DNA of 64,000 nt from Acidimicrobiaceae bacterium. Its GTDB lineage: Bacteria; Actinomycetota; Acidimicrobiia; Acidimicrobiales; Ilumatobacteraceae. A model generated the notes under the pieces. The model searched no databases. It was not told the origin of the DNA and was given only the letters and a program-made list of their open reading frames with translations. The stretch spans positions 1 through 64,000 of the forward strand of contig JADKGZ010000013.1 of the NCBI GenBank assembly GCA_016722025.1, read 5' to 3'. Made by a program: the position numbers and the translations under genes. Positions 34,438-42,056 of this stretch are shown piece after piece. How positions within the stretch are numbered: position 1 is the stretch's first letter; every line of letters starts with the position of its first letter.

Positions 34438-35448
34438 GTGGCTTACCAAGCTGAATACATCTGGCTCGACGGCACTGAGCCGACTCCCCTGCTCCGCTCG
34501 AAGACCAAGATCCTCGCCGACGGCAAGACGCCCCCGATCTGGGGCTTCGACGGTTCCTCCACGAACCAGGCCACCGGCGACAAGAGCGACTGCGAACTGC
34601 AGCCCGTGTTCATCTGCCCCGACCCGATCCGCGGCGGCGACAACGTGCTCGTGCTCTGCGACGTGCACCTGACCCAGGACGACAAGCCGCACCCCACCAA
34701 CACCCGCGTCACGTGTGCGAAGGCGGCCAAGAAGTACGCCAAGCACGAGATGATCTTCGGTATCGAGCAGGAGTACACGCTCCTCAAGCTCAACGGCGAG
34801 CCCCTCGGCTTTCCCAACGGTGGCTTCCCCGCCCCGCAGGGCCCCTACTACTGCGGCGTCGGCGCCGGTCGCGTCGCCGCCCGCGAGATCATCGAAGAGC
34901 ACACACAGGCGTGCATCGATGCCGGGCTGATGATCGAAGGCACCAACGCCGAGGTCATGCCCGGCCAGTGGGAGTTCCAGATCGGCGCCGCCGACGCGCT
35001 CACCGTCAGCGACCACCTCACCGTGGCCCGCTGGCTGCTGCACCGCATCGCCGAGGACTACGACGTGGTCGTCAGCCTCGCCGCCAAGCCGCAGAAGGGC
35101 GACTGGAACGGCGCAGGCGCGCACACCAACTTCAGCACGAAGGCGATGCGCGAGGACAAGGACATGAAGGCCATCAAGGCCGCATGCGACGCAATCGGCA
35201 AGAAGATCGACCTGCACGTGAAGAACTACGGCCACGACATCGAGAGCCGCCTCACCGGTGCTCACGAGACCGCCCCGTACAACAAGTTCAGCTACGGCGT
35301 GTCGGACCGCGGTGCGAGCATCCGCATCCCGTGGCAGGTCAGCCGCACCGGCCAGGGCTACGCCGAGGATCGCCGCCCGAACGCCAACTGCGACCCGTAC
35401 ACCGTGACCCGCCTGATCGTGGAGACCGTTTGCGGCGCCGCCGGCTGA
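34438..35448 (+). CDS. glnII: Glutamine synthetase type II (eukaryotic type)
   Basis: A 336-residue GSII enzyme that makes glutamine from glutamate, ammonia and ATP. Diagnostic segments: PIWGFDGSSTNQA, MIFGIEQEYTLL, PYYCGVGAGR, WNGAGAHTNFST and RGASIRIPWQVS. GSII occurs in streptomycetes and other actinobacteria beside the dodecameric GSI, and there it is a GlnR target. GTG 34438 with AAAGGA upstream. A hairpin terminator follows at 35477. Confidence 0.93.
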   Translation: MAYQAEYIWLDGTEPTPLLRSKTKILADGKTPPIWGFDGSSTNQATGDKSDCELQPVFICPDPIRGGDNVLVLCDVHLTQDDKPHPTNTRVTCAKAAKKYAKHEMIFGIEQEYTLLKLNGEPLGFPNGGFPAPQGPYYCGVGAGRVAAREIIEEHTQACIDAGLMIEGTNAEVMPGQWEFQIGAADALTVSDHLTVARWLLHRIAEDYDVVVSLAAKPQKGDWNGAGAHTNFSTKAMREDKDMKAIKAACDAIGKKIDLHVKNYGHDIESRLTGAHETAPYNKFSYGVSDRGASIRIPWQVSRTGQGYAEDRRPNANCDPYTVTRLIVETVCGAAG

Positions 35449-35476
35449 CCGACGGCACCACCTGATTCCCGACATC

Positions 35477-35520
35477 GAGGGTCGGCCCACCTGGCATCTG
35501 CCGGGAGGCCGGCCCTCTTT
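35477..35520 (+). terminator. Terminator after glnII
   Basis: Stem GAGGGTCGGCC/GGCCGGCCCTC (35477-35487 and 35507-35517, one G-T pair), 19-nt loop, then TTT. Confidence 0.65.
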
Positions 35521-35539
35521 GCGTTGGGGCCGGCGCAAC

Positions 35540-35545
35540 TAGTCT
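35540..35545 (+). promoter_or_regulatory. -10 TAGTCT for the Hsp70-like gene
   Basis: TAGTCT, 26 nt before GTG 35572; a short 5' leader with AAGGGTGG is expected here, unlike most genes in the window. Confidence 0.4.
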
Positions 35546-35571
35546 CACCACCATCGGAAGGGTGGTTTTTC

Positions 35572-37452
35572 GTGGGGTATGTGTTGGGTGTTGATGTGGG
35601 GACGACGTTTACGGCTGCGGCTGTGTGGCGTGGTGGTCGGGTGGAGGTGGTGCCGTTGGGGAATCATGCGGCGGCGATTCCGTCGTTGGTGTTTTTGCGT
35701 GATGATGGTGGGGTTTTGGTTGGGGATGTGGCGGAGCGGCGGGGGTTGGGTGAGCCGTCGCGGTTGGCGCGTGAGTTCAAGCGGCGGTTGGGTGATACGG
35801 CGCCGATCATGTTGGATCGGACGCCGTTTTCGGCTGACAGGTTGTTGGGGTTGTTGTTGCGGGCGGTGGTGGTGGATGTGGTGGAGCGTCAGGGGGGTGT
35901 GGCTGATGTGGTGGTGGTGACGCATCCTGCGAATTGGGGTGAGTACAAGTTGGATTTGTTGCGTCAGGCGGTGGTGTTGGCGGGGGTGCCGGGGGCGTTG
36001 TTGTTGTCGGAGCCGGTGGCTGCGGCGTTGCAGTTCGCGGCGGGTGCGCGGGTGGAGGTTGGTGAGGTGGTGGCGGTGTATGACTTGGGTGGTGGCACCT
36101 TTGATGCGGCGGTGTTGCGCAAGTCGGTGGGTGGGTTCGAGGTGTTGGGTCGTGGGCATGGGATTGAGCGGTTGGGGGGGATTGATTTTGATGAGGCGGT
36201 GTTGACGCATGTGCGTGGTGTGGTGGGTGATGTGATTGGTGGGTTGGATGCTGGTGATGTGGGGGTGCGGGCGGCGTTTGCGCGGTTGCGGGCGGAGTGT
36301 GTGTTGGCGAAGGAGTCGTTGTCGGCTGATTCGGATGCGTCGGTGTCGGTGTTGTTGCCGAATGTGCAGATGCAGGTGCGGATCACGCGTGTTGAGTTCG
36401 AGGACATGATTCGTCCGATTTTGCGGGAGACGGTGGAGTGTGTGCGTCGGGCGGTGGATGCTGCTGGTGTGGGGTTGGGTGAGGTGAAGGTGGTGTTGTT
36501 GGCGGGTGGTTCGTCGCGTATTCCGTTGGTGGCTGACATGGTGCGTGGTGAGTTGGGTCGGCCGGTGGTGTCGGATGTGCATCCGAAGCACTCGGTGGCG
36601 ATGGGCGCCGCTCGTTACGGGGCTGGTGTCCTCGCTGCGAACGCACCCTCCACCCCAGCAACGGCACCGGCACCCCCGGCACCGGCACCTCGACCGGCAC
36701 CCCCGGCACCGGTTCCAGCGGTGGCCGCGGCAGCAACGCCGCCCGCACCGGCGGCGGTCTCGAAGGCGGTTGTCGCGGCGACGGCTGTCGCCGCGACGGC
36801 CCCGGCCGCGCCGGCGCCGGCCAAGCCGATCCAACCGCCGCCCAGCGATTCGGTGCCACCCGGCAAGCCGCGCTCCCAGTGGATGTTGCTGCTCGTCGTC
36901 TTGCTCGTCGCGGCCGCAGCGGTGGGTGCGCTGGTTCTGTTCACCGGCGGCGACAACGGCACCACCACCGACACCACGGCGGTGGCAAACACGGGGGCGA
37001 CCAACACCGGTGCGACCAATACGACGGCCGTGGCCGACACCGCGGCCACCACCGTCACCACCGGTGGCAACACCGTGCCCGCCGACCCGGCAGTCGCGGC
37101 AGCCGAAGAGCTGCAGAACCTCTTGCAGCAGGATCTGCCGACGGCGACCGCCCTGGTGGGCAAGTTCGTGCCGCAGCTCAGCGCCAAGATCGTCGGCCTG
37201 GTGGAGGAGCCCATCACCTACGGCAGCGTCGAGATCCTTGCCGACCACATGGTGCGCCGCGATGCCTACGGCGCCATCTTGGTCGACGGTGGCGCCTTCG
37301 CCTTCGAGTTCGGCGGGCAGCCGATGACCGGCTGGTTCCTCTCCATCGTGCCGGAGGCGTTCGCCACTCAGGAGGCGGCAGCGAAGTGGTGCACGGATCG
37401 CGGCCTCGCGTCCAACGAGTGCTTCGGACGCGAGTTCAAACCGGCTGTCTGA
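35572..37452 (+). CDS. Hsp70-like ATPase with transmembrane segment and extracellular domain
   Basis: A 626-residue membrane protein. Residues 1-345 are an actin/Hsp70 nucleotide-binding domain with GVDVGTTFTAAAV (phosphate 1), VYDLGGGTFDAAVL (phosphate 2) and VLLAGGSSRIPLV (adenosine). There is no peptide-binding domain; an Ala/Pro linker (360-430), one membrane helix (near 440-460, WMLLLVVLLVAAAAVGALVL), a Thr/Asn-rich spacer and a ~115-residue outer domain follow. Codon use in 35572 to about 36600 is extremely G/T-rich, then changes abruptly to the window norm exactly at the end of the ATPase domain. The stop overlaps the NagZ-like start by 1 nt. Confidence 0.8.
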   Translation: MGYVLGVDVGTTFTAAAVWRGGRVEVVPLGNHAAAIPSLVFLRDDGGVLVGDVAERRGLGEPSRLAREFKRRLGDTAPIMLDRTPFSADRLLGLLLRAVVVDVVERQGGVADVVVVTHPANWGEYKLDLLRQAVVLAGVPGALLLSEPVAAALQFAAGARVEVGEVVAVYDLGGGTFDAAVLRKSVGGFEVLGRGHGIERLGGIDFDEAVLTHVRGVVGDVIGGLDAGDVGVRAAFARLRAECVLAKESLSADSDASVSVLLPNVQMQVRITRVEFEDMIRPILRETVECVRRAVDAAGVGLGEVKVVLLAGGSSRIPLVADMVRGELGRPVVSDVHPKHSVAMGAARYGAGVLAANAPSTPATAPAPPAPAPRPAPPAPVPAVAAAATPPAPAAVSKAVVAATAVAATAPAAPAPAKPIQPPPSDSVPPGKPRSQWMLLLVVLLVAAAAVGALVLFTGGDNGTTTDTTAVANTGATNTGATNTTAVADTAATTVTTGGNTVPADPAVAAAEELQNLLQQDLPTATALVGKFVPQLSAKIVGLVEEPITYGSVEILADHMVRRDAYGAILVDGGAFAFEFGGQPMTGWFLSIVPEAFATQEAAAKWCTDRGLASNECFGREFKPAV

Positions 37453-38696
37453 TGCCGCGCTCCACGCCCGCCCGGCTCGTGATGCTCACACTGCCCATGC
37501 TCCTCGCTGCGTGCACTGCCACCTCCAGCGGACCGGCGACGCTCGACACCGGCGCCATCACGCCGGCGAGCAGCACGCCGGCGAGCAGCACGCCGGGGAG
37601 CAGCACGGTCGCGACCGAACCGGCGACGACTGGGCCGGCGACATCGCAACCGGCCTCGACGGAACCCGTCACGACGCAACCGGCCGGCGACTCGGCAGCA
37701 CTGCTGGCCTGCGTCACGCAGTGGCCGCTGCGCGATCGCATTGCGCTCCTGGTGTGGCCGTCGGTCTACTCCGACCAGTGGTCGCTGGCGGAGAGCATCG
37801 TGCGCGAGCAGCGTGTGGGTGGCGTCGTGCTGATGACTCCTTCCGACGCGTTCGCCGAGCAACTGGGCGACCGTCTCACCGAGCTCACCGCACTCGGCGC
37901 GCACGGCCTGGCGGTGGCCACCGACGAGGAAGGTGGCGCCGTACAGCGGCTGCGGGCGCTCGAAGAGATCCCGTCGCAACAGGACATGTCGGCCCGTGCG
38001 GCAGCGGAGGTGACCAGCGTCATCGAACGGCACGCGCCCCTGATCGCCGACGCCGGAATCGACGTCGTCCTCGGGCCGGTGGTGGACGTGCGCCCGACCG
38101 AAGGCGACGACCCGCTGGGGCAGGGCCGGCTGTTCGCCGGCGACCCGCAGCAGGTGGCCGACCTCGGCGCGCTGTACGTGCGCGCGTGGCAGTCGGCAGG
38201 GCTGGTGCCCATCCTCAAGCACTTCCCGGGCCACGGTTCTGCCTCCGCCGACACGCACCAGTCGCTCGCGGTCACCCCTCCCCTCGCAGCGCTGCTCGAG
38301 CGCGACCTCGTGCCCTACCGGCAACTTGCCGGCAGTGGCGCGGGCGTGATGGTGGGCCATCTCGACGTGCCCGGCCTCACCGACGGGCAACCAGCCGGTT
38401 TCAGCGCCGCAGCCGTCTCACTGCTGCGCAACGAGCTCGGCTGGGGCGACGCACTGGTGATGACCGACGCACTCGGCATGGGCGCAGTCGACATCTCGGT
38501 CCCCGCTGCCGCCGTCCGCTCGTTGCAGGCGGGCGTCGACGTGGTCATCTTCACCTCGACTGCCGACACCGCAGACGTCATCGCGGCCATCGAGCAGGCC
38601 GTTGCCGACGGGGCGCTGACGGAGGCCGACATCGACGACTCGGCGGTCCGTGTGGCTCGTCTGCTGGCCGCACGCGGCACGCCGTGCGTGCCCTGA
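37452..38696 (+). CDS. nagZ: Glycoside hydrolase family 3 lipoprotein, NagZ-like
   Basis: A 414-residue lipoprotein (lipobox MLLAACT). A Thr/Ser/Pro-rich stalk (residues 25-75) precedes a GH3 domain with DEEGGAVQRL, the diagnostic KHFPGHGSASADTHQ loop holding the acid/base His, and the nucleophile Asp in VMTDALGMGAV. NagZ removes GlcNAc from peptidoglycan fragments; in actinobacteria it is usually exported. It overlaps the Hsp70-like gene by 1 nt, so the two are coupled and probably act on the same envelope process (inference). Confidence 0.88.
   Translation: MPRSTPARLVMLTLPMLLAACTATSSGPATLDTGAITPASSTPASSTPGSSTVATEPATTGPATSQPASTEPVTTQPAGDSAALLACVTQWPLRDRIALLVWPSVYSDQWSLAESIVREQRVGGVVLMTPSDAFAEQLGDRLTELTALGAHGLAVATDEEGGAVQRLRALEEIPSQQDMSARAAAEVTSVIERHAPLIADAGIDVVLGPVVDVRPTEGDDPLGQGRLFAGDPQQVADLGALYVRAWQSAGLVPILKHFPGHGSASADTHQSLAVTPPLAALLERDLVPYRQLAGSGAGVMVGHLDVPGLTDGQPAGFSAAAVSLLRNELGWGDALVMTDALGMGAVDISVPAAAVRSLQAGVDVVIFTSTADTADVIAAIEQAVADGALTEADIDDSAVRVARLLAARGTPCVP
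37560..37604 (+). repeat. Three 15-bp tandem repeats in the NagZ stalk
   Basis: Unit ACGCCGGCGAGCAGC, three copies (the last with one change), encoding TPASS repeats. Confidence 0.8.
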
Positions 38697-38706
38697 CCTG
38701 GCCCCG

Positions 38707-38724
38707 TTCACACGCCGTTCACAC
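38707..38724 (+). promoter_or_regulatory. Tandem TTCACAC half-sites upstream of glnA
   Basis: TTCACAC at 38707-38713 and 38718-38724 within two perfect 11-bp copies of CCGTTCACACG, ending 73 nt before ATG 38797. CACACT at 38756-38761 is a candidate -10. Confidence 0.6.
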
Positions 38725-38796
38725 GGCCGGCGGGGCCGTTGACCAGCACGCGTGGCACACTTGAGGCGTCCCTTGAGCCCCTGAGGGAGTTCGTTC

Positions 38797-40135
38797 ATGC
38801 TCGACCAACAACGCGACTACGTGCTGCGCACCGTGGAGGAACGCGGCGTGCGGTTGATCCGCCTGTGGTTCACCGACGTGCTCGGCAACCTGAAGAGCTT
38901 CGCGATCAGCCCGGCCGAGCTGGAGAACGCACTCGAGGACGGCATGACCTTCGACGGTTCCGCCATCGACGGCTTCAGCCGCGTGCAGGAAGCCGACGTG
39001 CTGGCCATGCCCGATCCCAACACCTTCGAGGTGCTGCCATGGGGCGACCCCAAGTCGGTGGAGGCTCGCGTGTTCTGCGACATCCACAACCTGGATGGTT
39101 CGCCGTTCGAAGGCGACCCGCGCCAGGTGCTGCGCCGCAACCTGCGGGCCGCGCACGAGCAGGGCTTCACGTTCTACGTGGCCCCCGACATCGAGTTCTT
39201 CTACTTCGCGCCGCCGGAGAAGGGGCAGGCCCCCACCCCGCTCGATGAAGGCGGCTTCTTCGACCTCACCACCACCGACATCGCCGGCACCTTGCGCAAG
39301 GAGACCATCCGCACGCTGGAGACGATGAGCATTCCGGTGGAGTACAGCTTCCACGAGGATGCCCCCAGCCAACACGAGATCGACCTGCGCCACACCGACG
39401 CGCTCACCATGGCCGACAGCGTGATGACCTTCCGCCTGGTGGTGAAGGAGGTTGCCGCCAAGCAGGGCGTGCACGCCACGTTCATGCCCAAGCCGCTGGA
39501 GGGTGTGCAAGGCAGCGGCATGCACATGCACTTCAGCATGTTCGACGGCGAGGACAAGCGCGTTCTACAGCGACGACGACCCGTACAACCTCTCGCCCAC
39601 CGCCAAGCAGTTCATGGCCGGCCTGCTGCGCCATGCGGCCGAGATCACCGCCATCACCAACCAGACGGTCAACAGCTACAAGCGGTTGGTGCCCGGCTTC
39701 GAGGCGCCGGTGCACATCAGCTGGGCGCGCAACAACCGCAGCGGGCTCATCCGAGTACCGATCCCCAAGCGTGGCAACCCCAGCGCCACCCGCATCGAGT
39801 ACCGCAGCCCCGACCCCGCGTGCAACCCGTACCTGGCGTTCAGCGTCATCCTCGCCGCCGGCCTGAAGGGCATCTCCGAAGGGTACGAGCTGGCCTCCGA
39901 GGCCGCTGCCAACCTGTTCGAGCTCGACGATGCGGCGCTCGCGGCGCTCAGCATCGAGACGTTGCCGCAGTCGCTCAGCGACTCGCTGAAGGTGATGGAG
40001 CAGTCGACGCTGGTGCGCGAGGCGCTCGGTGAGCACATCTTCGAGTGGTTCCTGCGCAACAAGCGCAGCGAGTGGCGTGCCTACAAGACGCACGTCAGCC
40101 AGTTCGAGTTCGATCGTTACCTGCGAGCGCTGTGA
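38797..40135 (+). CDS. glnA: Glutamine synthetase type I, frameshifted near 39561
   Basis: About 445 residues after repair. Dodecameric GSI: FTDVLGNLKSFAI, GMTFDGSAIDGFSR, APDIEFFYF, GSGMHMHFSMFDG, then in the second frame AFYSDDDPYNLSPTAKQF, RLVPGFEAPVHISWARNNRS, RIEYRSPDPACNPYLAFSV. The frame shifts at 39561-39563 (GACAAGC-GCGTTCTAC). There is no adenylylation-type MxxxNLYDLP loop, and length matches the GSI-alpha group of actinobacteria. Ribosome site GAGGGAG. The GlnR-like gene follows on the same strand 35 nt downstream. Confidence 0.9.
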
Positions 40136-40170
40136 TGAACACGACTCGGCCGATGAACAGGACCCGATAG

Positions 40171-40851
40171 ATGGAACTGGTGGCGGTCTTCCCCGAGCCA
40201 CCGCCTTCCGATCTCGCGCGCACGCTCGACCTTGCCGGCTATCGCTGGAAGGCGGTCAGCTCGGCGGAGGATGCGGCGCGCAACGAGCCTGCAACCGGGT
40301 GGGCCGGTGCAATCATCGCTTGCGACGCCGACCCCGACGGCGCCTGGGCGCTGTGCCGCGCGCTGCGCAAGCGCGACGCTCCGGTGAGCCCGCTGATGGT
40401 GCTGGTCAGCGGCGGCCAGCTCGCCGACCTGCAGCTGCGCGACGAGCTGTTCGACGACTTCTGCCTCACGCCCTTCCACCCGGTGGAAGTGGAGGCCCGG
40501 CTGCGACACCTGTTCTTCCGCGGCGGCACCGAGGCCCGCCCGGAGATCGTGGAGTACAGCGGGCTGGCGCTGAACCTGGAGACCTACCAGGCATCCATCG
40601 AAGGCCACCCGCTGGACCTGACGTACATGGAGTACGAGCTGCTGAAGTTCCTCGCGCAGAACCCCGGCAAGGTGTTCACCCGCGAGATCCTGCTCAGCCG
40701 AGTGTGGGGCTACGAGTACTACGGCGGCGCCCGCACCGTCGACGTGCACATCCGCCGCCTGCGCGCCAAGCTCGGCGAAGAGCACGCCAACCTCATCCAA
40801 ACCGTTCGTTCCGTTGGCTACCGCTTCGGCCAGAGCCGGTGGGGCAACTGA
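40171..40851 (+). CDS. glnR: GlnR-like OmpR-family nitrogen regulator
   Basis: A 226-residue response regulator. The N-terminal receiver (1-115) is degenerate: FPEPPPSDLARTLD at the acidic pocket and ACDADPDGAW at the phospho-Asp strand, as in the orphan regulator GlnR. The C-terminal winged helix (130-225) matches GlnR closely: LDLTYMEYELLKFLAQNPGK, VFTREILLSRVWGYEYYGGA, RTVDVHIRRLRAKLG and VRSVGYRF. No histidine kinase gene is nearby. Its position after glnA, and the two sets of 11-bp-spaced TTCACAC sites before glnA and glnII, support a nitrogen-control role (inference). Confidence 0.75.
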   Translation: MELVAVFPEPPPSDLARTLDLAGYRWKAVSSAEDAARNEPATGWAGAIIACDADPDGAWALCRALRKRDAPVSPLMVLVSGGQLADLQLRDELFDDFCLTPFHPVEVEARLRHLFFRGGTEARPEIVEYSGLALNLETYQASIEGHPLDLTYMEYELLKFLAQNPGKVFTREILLSRVWGYEYYGGARTVDVHIRRLRAKLGEEHANLIQTVRSVGYRFGQSRWGN

Positions 40852-40863
40852 GGCACGCGCCGC

Positions 40864-40888
40864 GTGTTGCTCGCATGGTGAGCAGCAC
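40864..40888. terminator. Bidirectional hairpin between the glnR-like and cupredoxin genes
   Basis: Stem GTGTTGCTC/GAGCAGCAC (9 bp, one G-T pair), 7-nt loop, exactly filling the 37-nt convergent gap. Confidence 0.5.
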
Positions 40889-41575
40889 TCACTCGACGAT
40901 GAGCTCTGCGACCATGCCCTTCGTGTAGTGCGGGGGCACGCCGTCGATCACGACCGGCCCGCCCGACTGCGCGGAGAGCTCGAAGAACCTCGCCGGCTCC
41001 AGGCCCACCGGGATCGCACAGTAGAAGAGGTACCGGCCGGGCAACTCCAGGGTGCCATCGCCGAGGCCCTCCACCAAGGAACCCGGTTCGCCGGGCGCGG
41101 CGATCGACACCGCCAAGGGTGGGCCGTCGAAGAAGGTCCACTCCTCGGCCGGCAATGCCATCAGCTCCTTGGCACCACGCGTCTCGCCGGCCGCGAGTCG
41201 CCAGACCACGATCTCGTGCACCTCCGTCGTGGAGATGTTGTCGAACACCAACCGCGAACCGGCGAGCACACTCGCCGGCACCCCGCCGTACGCGTACTCG
41301 AAGCCGGTGATCGCGATGTCGCCCGAGGCGGGTCCGGCCGGCGCGGTGGACGCAACGGCCGTCGATGCAACAGCCGTCGATGCAACGACCGTCGATGGGA
41401 GAGCGGGTGCGCCGATGGTCGTCGAGGTGGCGGGTGGCGCGGCGGATGCAGCCGTCGGCTCGACGGTCACGGCACCGCTGGCGCGGCTGGGCTGGGCCGA
41501 GTCCTGCGCGCACGCGACGAGCGCGGTGCACGCCGCCACCCCGATGAGTGCCCAGGCGCTCCTCTGGCACCTCAC
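40889..41575 (-). CDS. Cupredoxin-like lipoprotein
   Basis: A 228-residue lipoprotein (lipobox ALVACAQ) with a Ser/Thr/Ala/Pro stalk and a single cupredoxin fold. Putative copper ligands: His in EVHEIVVW, Cys in RYLFYCAIPVG, His in PPHYTKGM and the following Met. A periplasmic-side electron-transfer role is inferred. GTG 41575 overlaps the stop of the upstream SnoaL gene (GTGA). Confidence 0.75.
   Translation of the reverse strand: MRCQRSAWALIGVAACTALVACAQDSAQPSRASGAVTVEPTAASAAPPATSTTIGAPALPSTVVASTAVASTAVASTAPAGPASGDIAITGFEYAYGGVPASVLAGSRLVFDNISTTEVHEIVVWRLAAGETRGAKELMALPAEEWTFFDGPPLAVSIAAPGEPGSLVEGLGDGTLELPGRYLFYCAIPVGLEPARFFELSAQSGGPVVIDGVPPHYTKGMVAELIVE
41352..41396 (-). repeat. Three 15-bp tandem repeats in the cupredoxin stalk
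   Basis: Plus-strand unit GCAACGGCCGTCGAT, three copies differing at one position, encoding VASTA repeats. Confidence 0.8.
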
Positions 41576-41985
41576 GCCGGTACCACCTTCATTGCCGTTT
41601 GCGGATCGAAGAACGCGGTGCGCCGGGCGATGCGGCCATCGTCACCGAACTGCCACACGACGATGCCACCGAAGGTGATGTCGCCATCGGCGGGTTGGCG
41701 CCCCATGAACTCCACCACCTGCCGGCCGCGCCATCTGGCGTGCACGACCACCACGTTGTCGGCAACCATCGCGTCGTCGATGGTGACGGCCATCGGGGAG
41801 AAGACCGAGCGCGCCACCGCCGCCCACTCCTTCACGCCCAGCGGGCCTTGACGGGCCCCGGGGGGCGCGCTCTCGTCGACGAAGTCGGGCGAGAGCTGCT
41901 GGTCGAAGTCGTCGAGGTTGCCGTGCCAGAAGCTCTGGTAGTGCTCCTCGACGAGGCGGATCTTGTCGGAGTCGTTGCTGCTCAT
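41572..41985 (-). CDS. SnoaL-like (NTF2-fold) protein
   Basis: A 137-residue protein of the SnoaL/ketosteroid-isomerase-like superfamily: VEEHYQSFWHGNLDDFDQQLSPDFVDE, then GPLGVKEWAAVARSVF and a C-terminal strand set ending GRIARRTAFFDPQT. The family covers cyclases, dehydratases and small-molecule binders, so no reaction is assigned. ATG 41985. It precedes and overlaps the cupredoxin gene. Confidence 0.7.
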   Translation of the reverse strand: MSSNDSDKIRLVEEHYQSFWHGNLDDFDQQLSPDFVDESAPPGARQGPLGVKEWAAVARSVFSPMAVTIDDAMVADNVVVVHARWRGRQVVEFMGRQPADGDITFGGIVVWQFGDDGRIARRTAFFDPQTAMKVVPA

Positions 41986-42056
41986 GCGGCGAGCAAACCA
42001 TCGCTGCTGTCGGCGTGGGTATCCGCCACCGATACGAACAGCGATACAAGCCGCGG

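Noticed and set aside
35545..37248. A 567-codon minus frame opposite the Hsp70-like gene
   Set aside because: It is the antisense of the G/T-biased codons, giving a His/Thr/Arg-rich nonsense protein.
38739..38767. TTGACC as a -35 for glnA
   Set aside because: At 17 bp spacing the -10 would be TGAGGC, which is poor; the CACACT box is only 11 bp away.
37560..41396. Short tandem repeats considered as CRISPR or VNTR loci
   Set aside because: The 15-bp units at 37560-37604 and 41352-41396 are in-frame codings of Ser/Thr/Ala stalks of lipoproteins, with no spacers and no cas genes.
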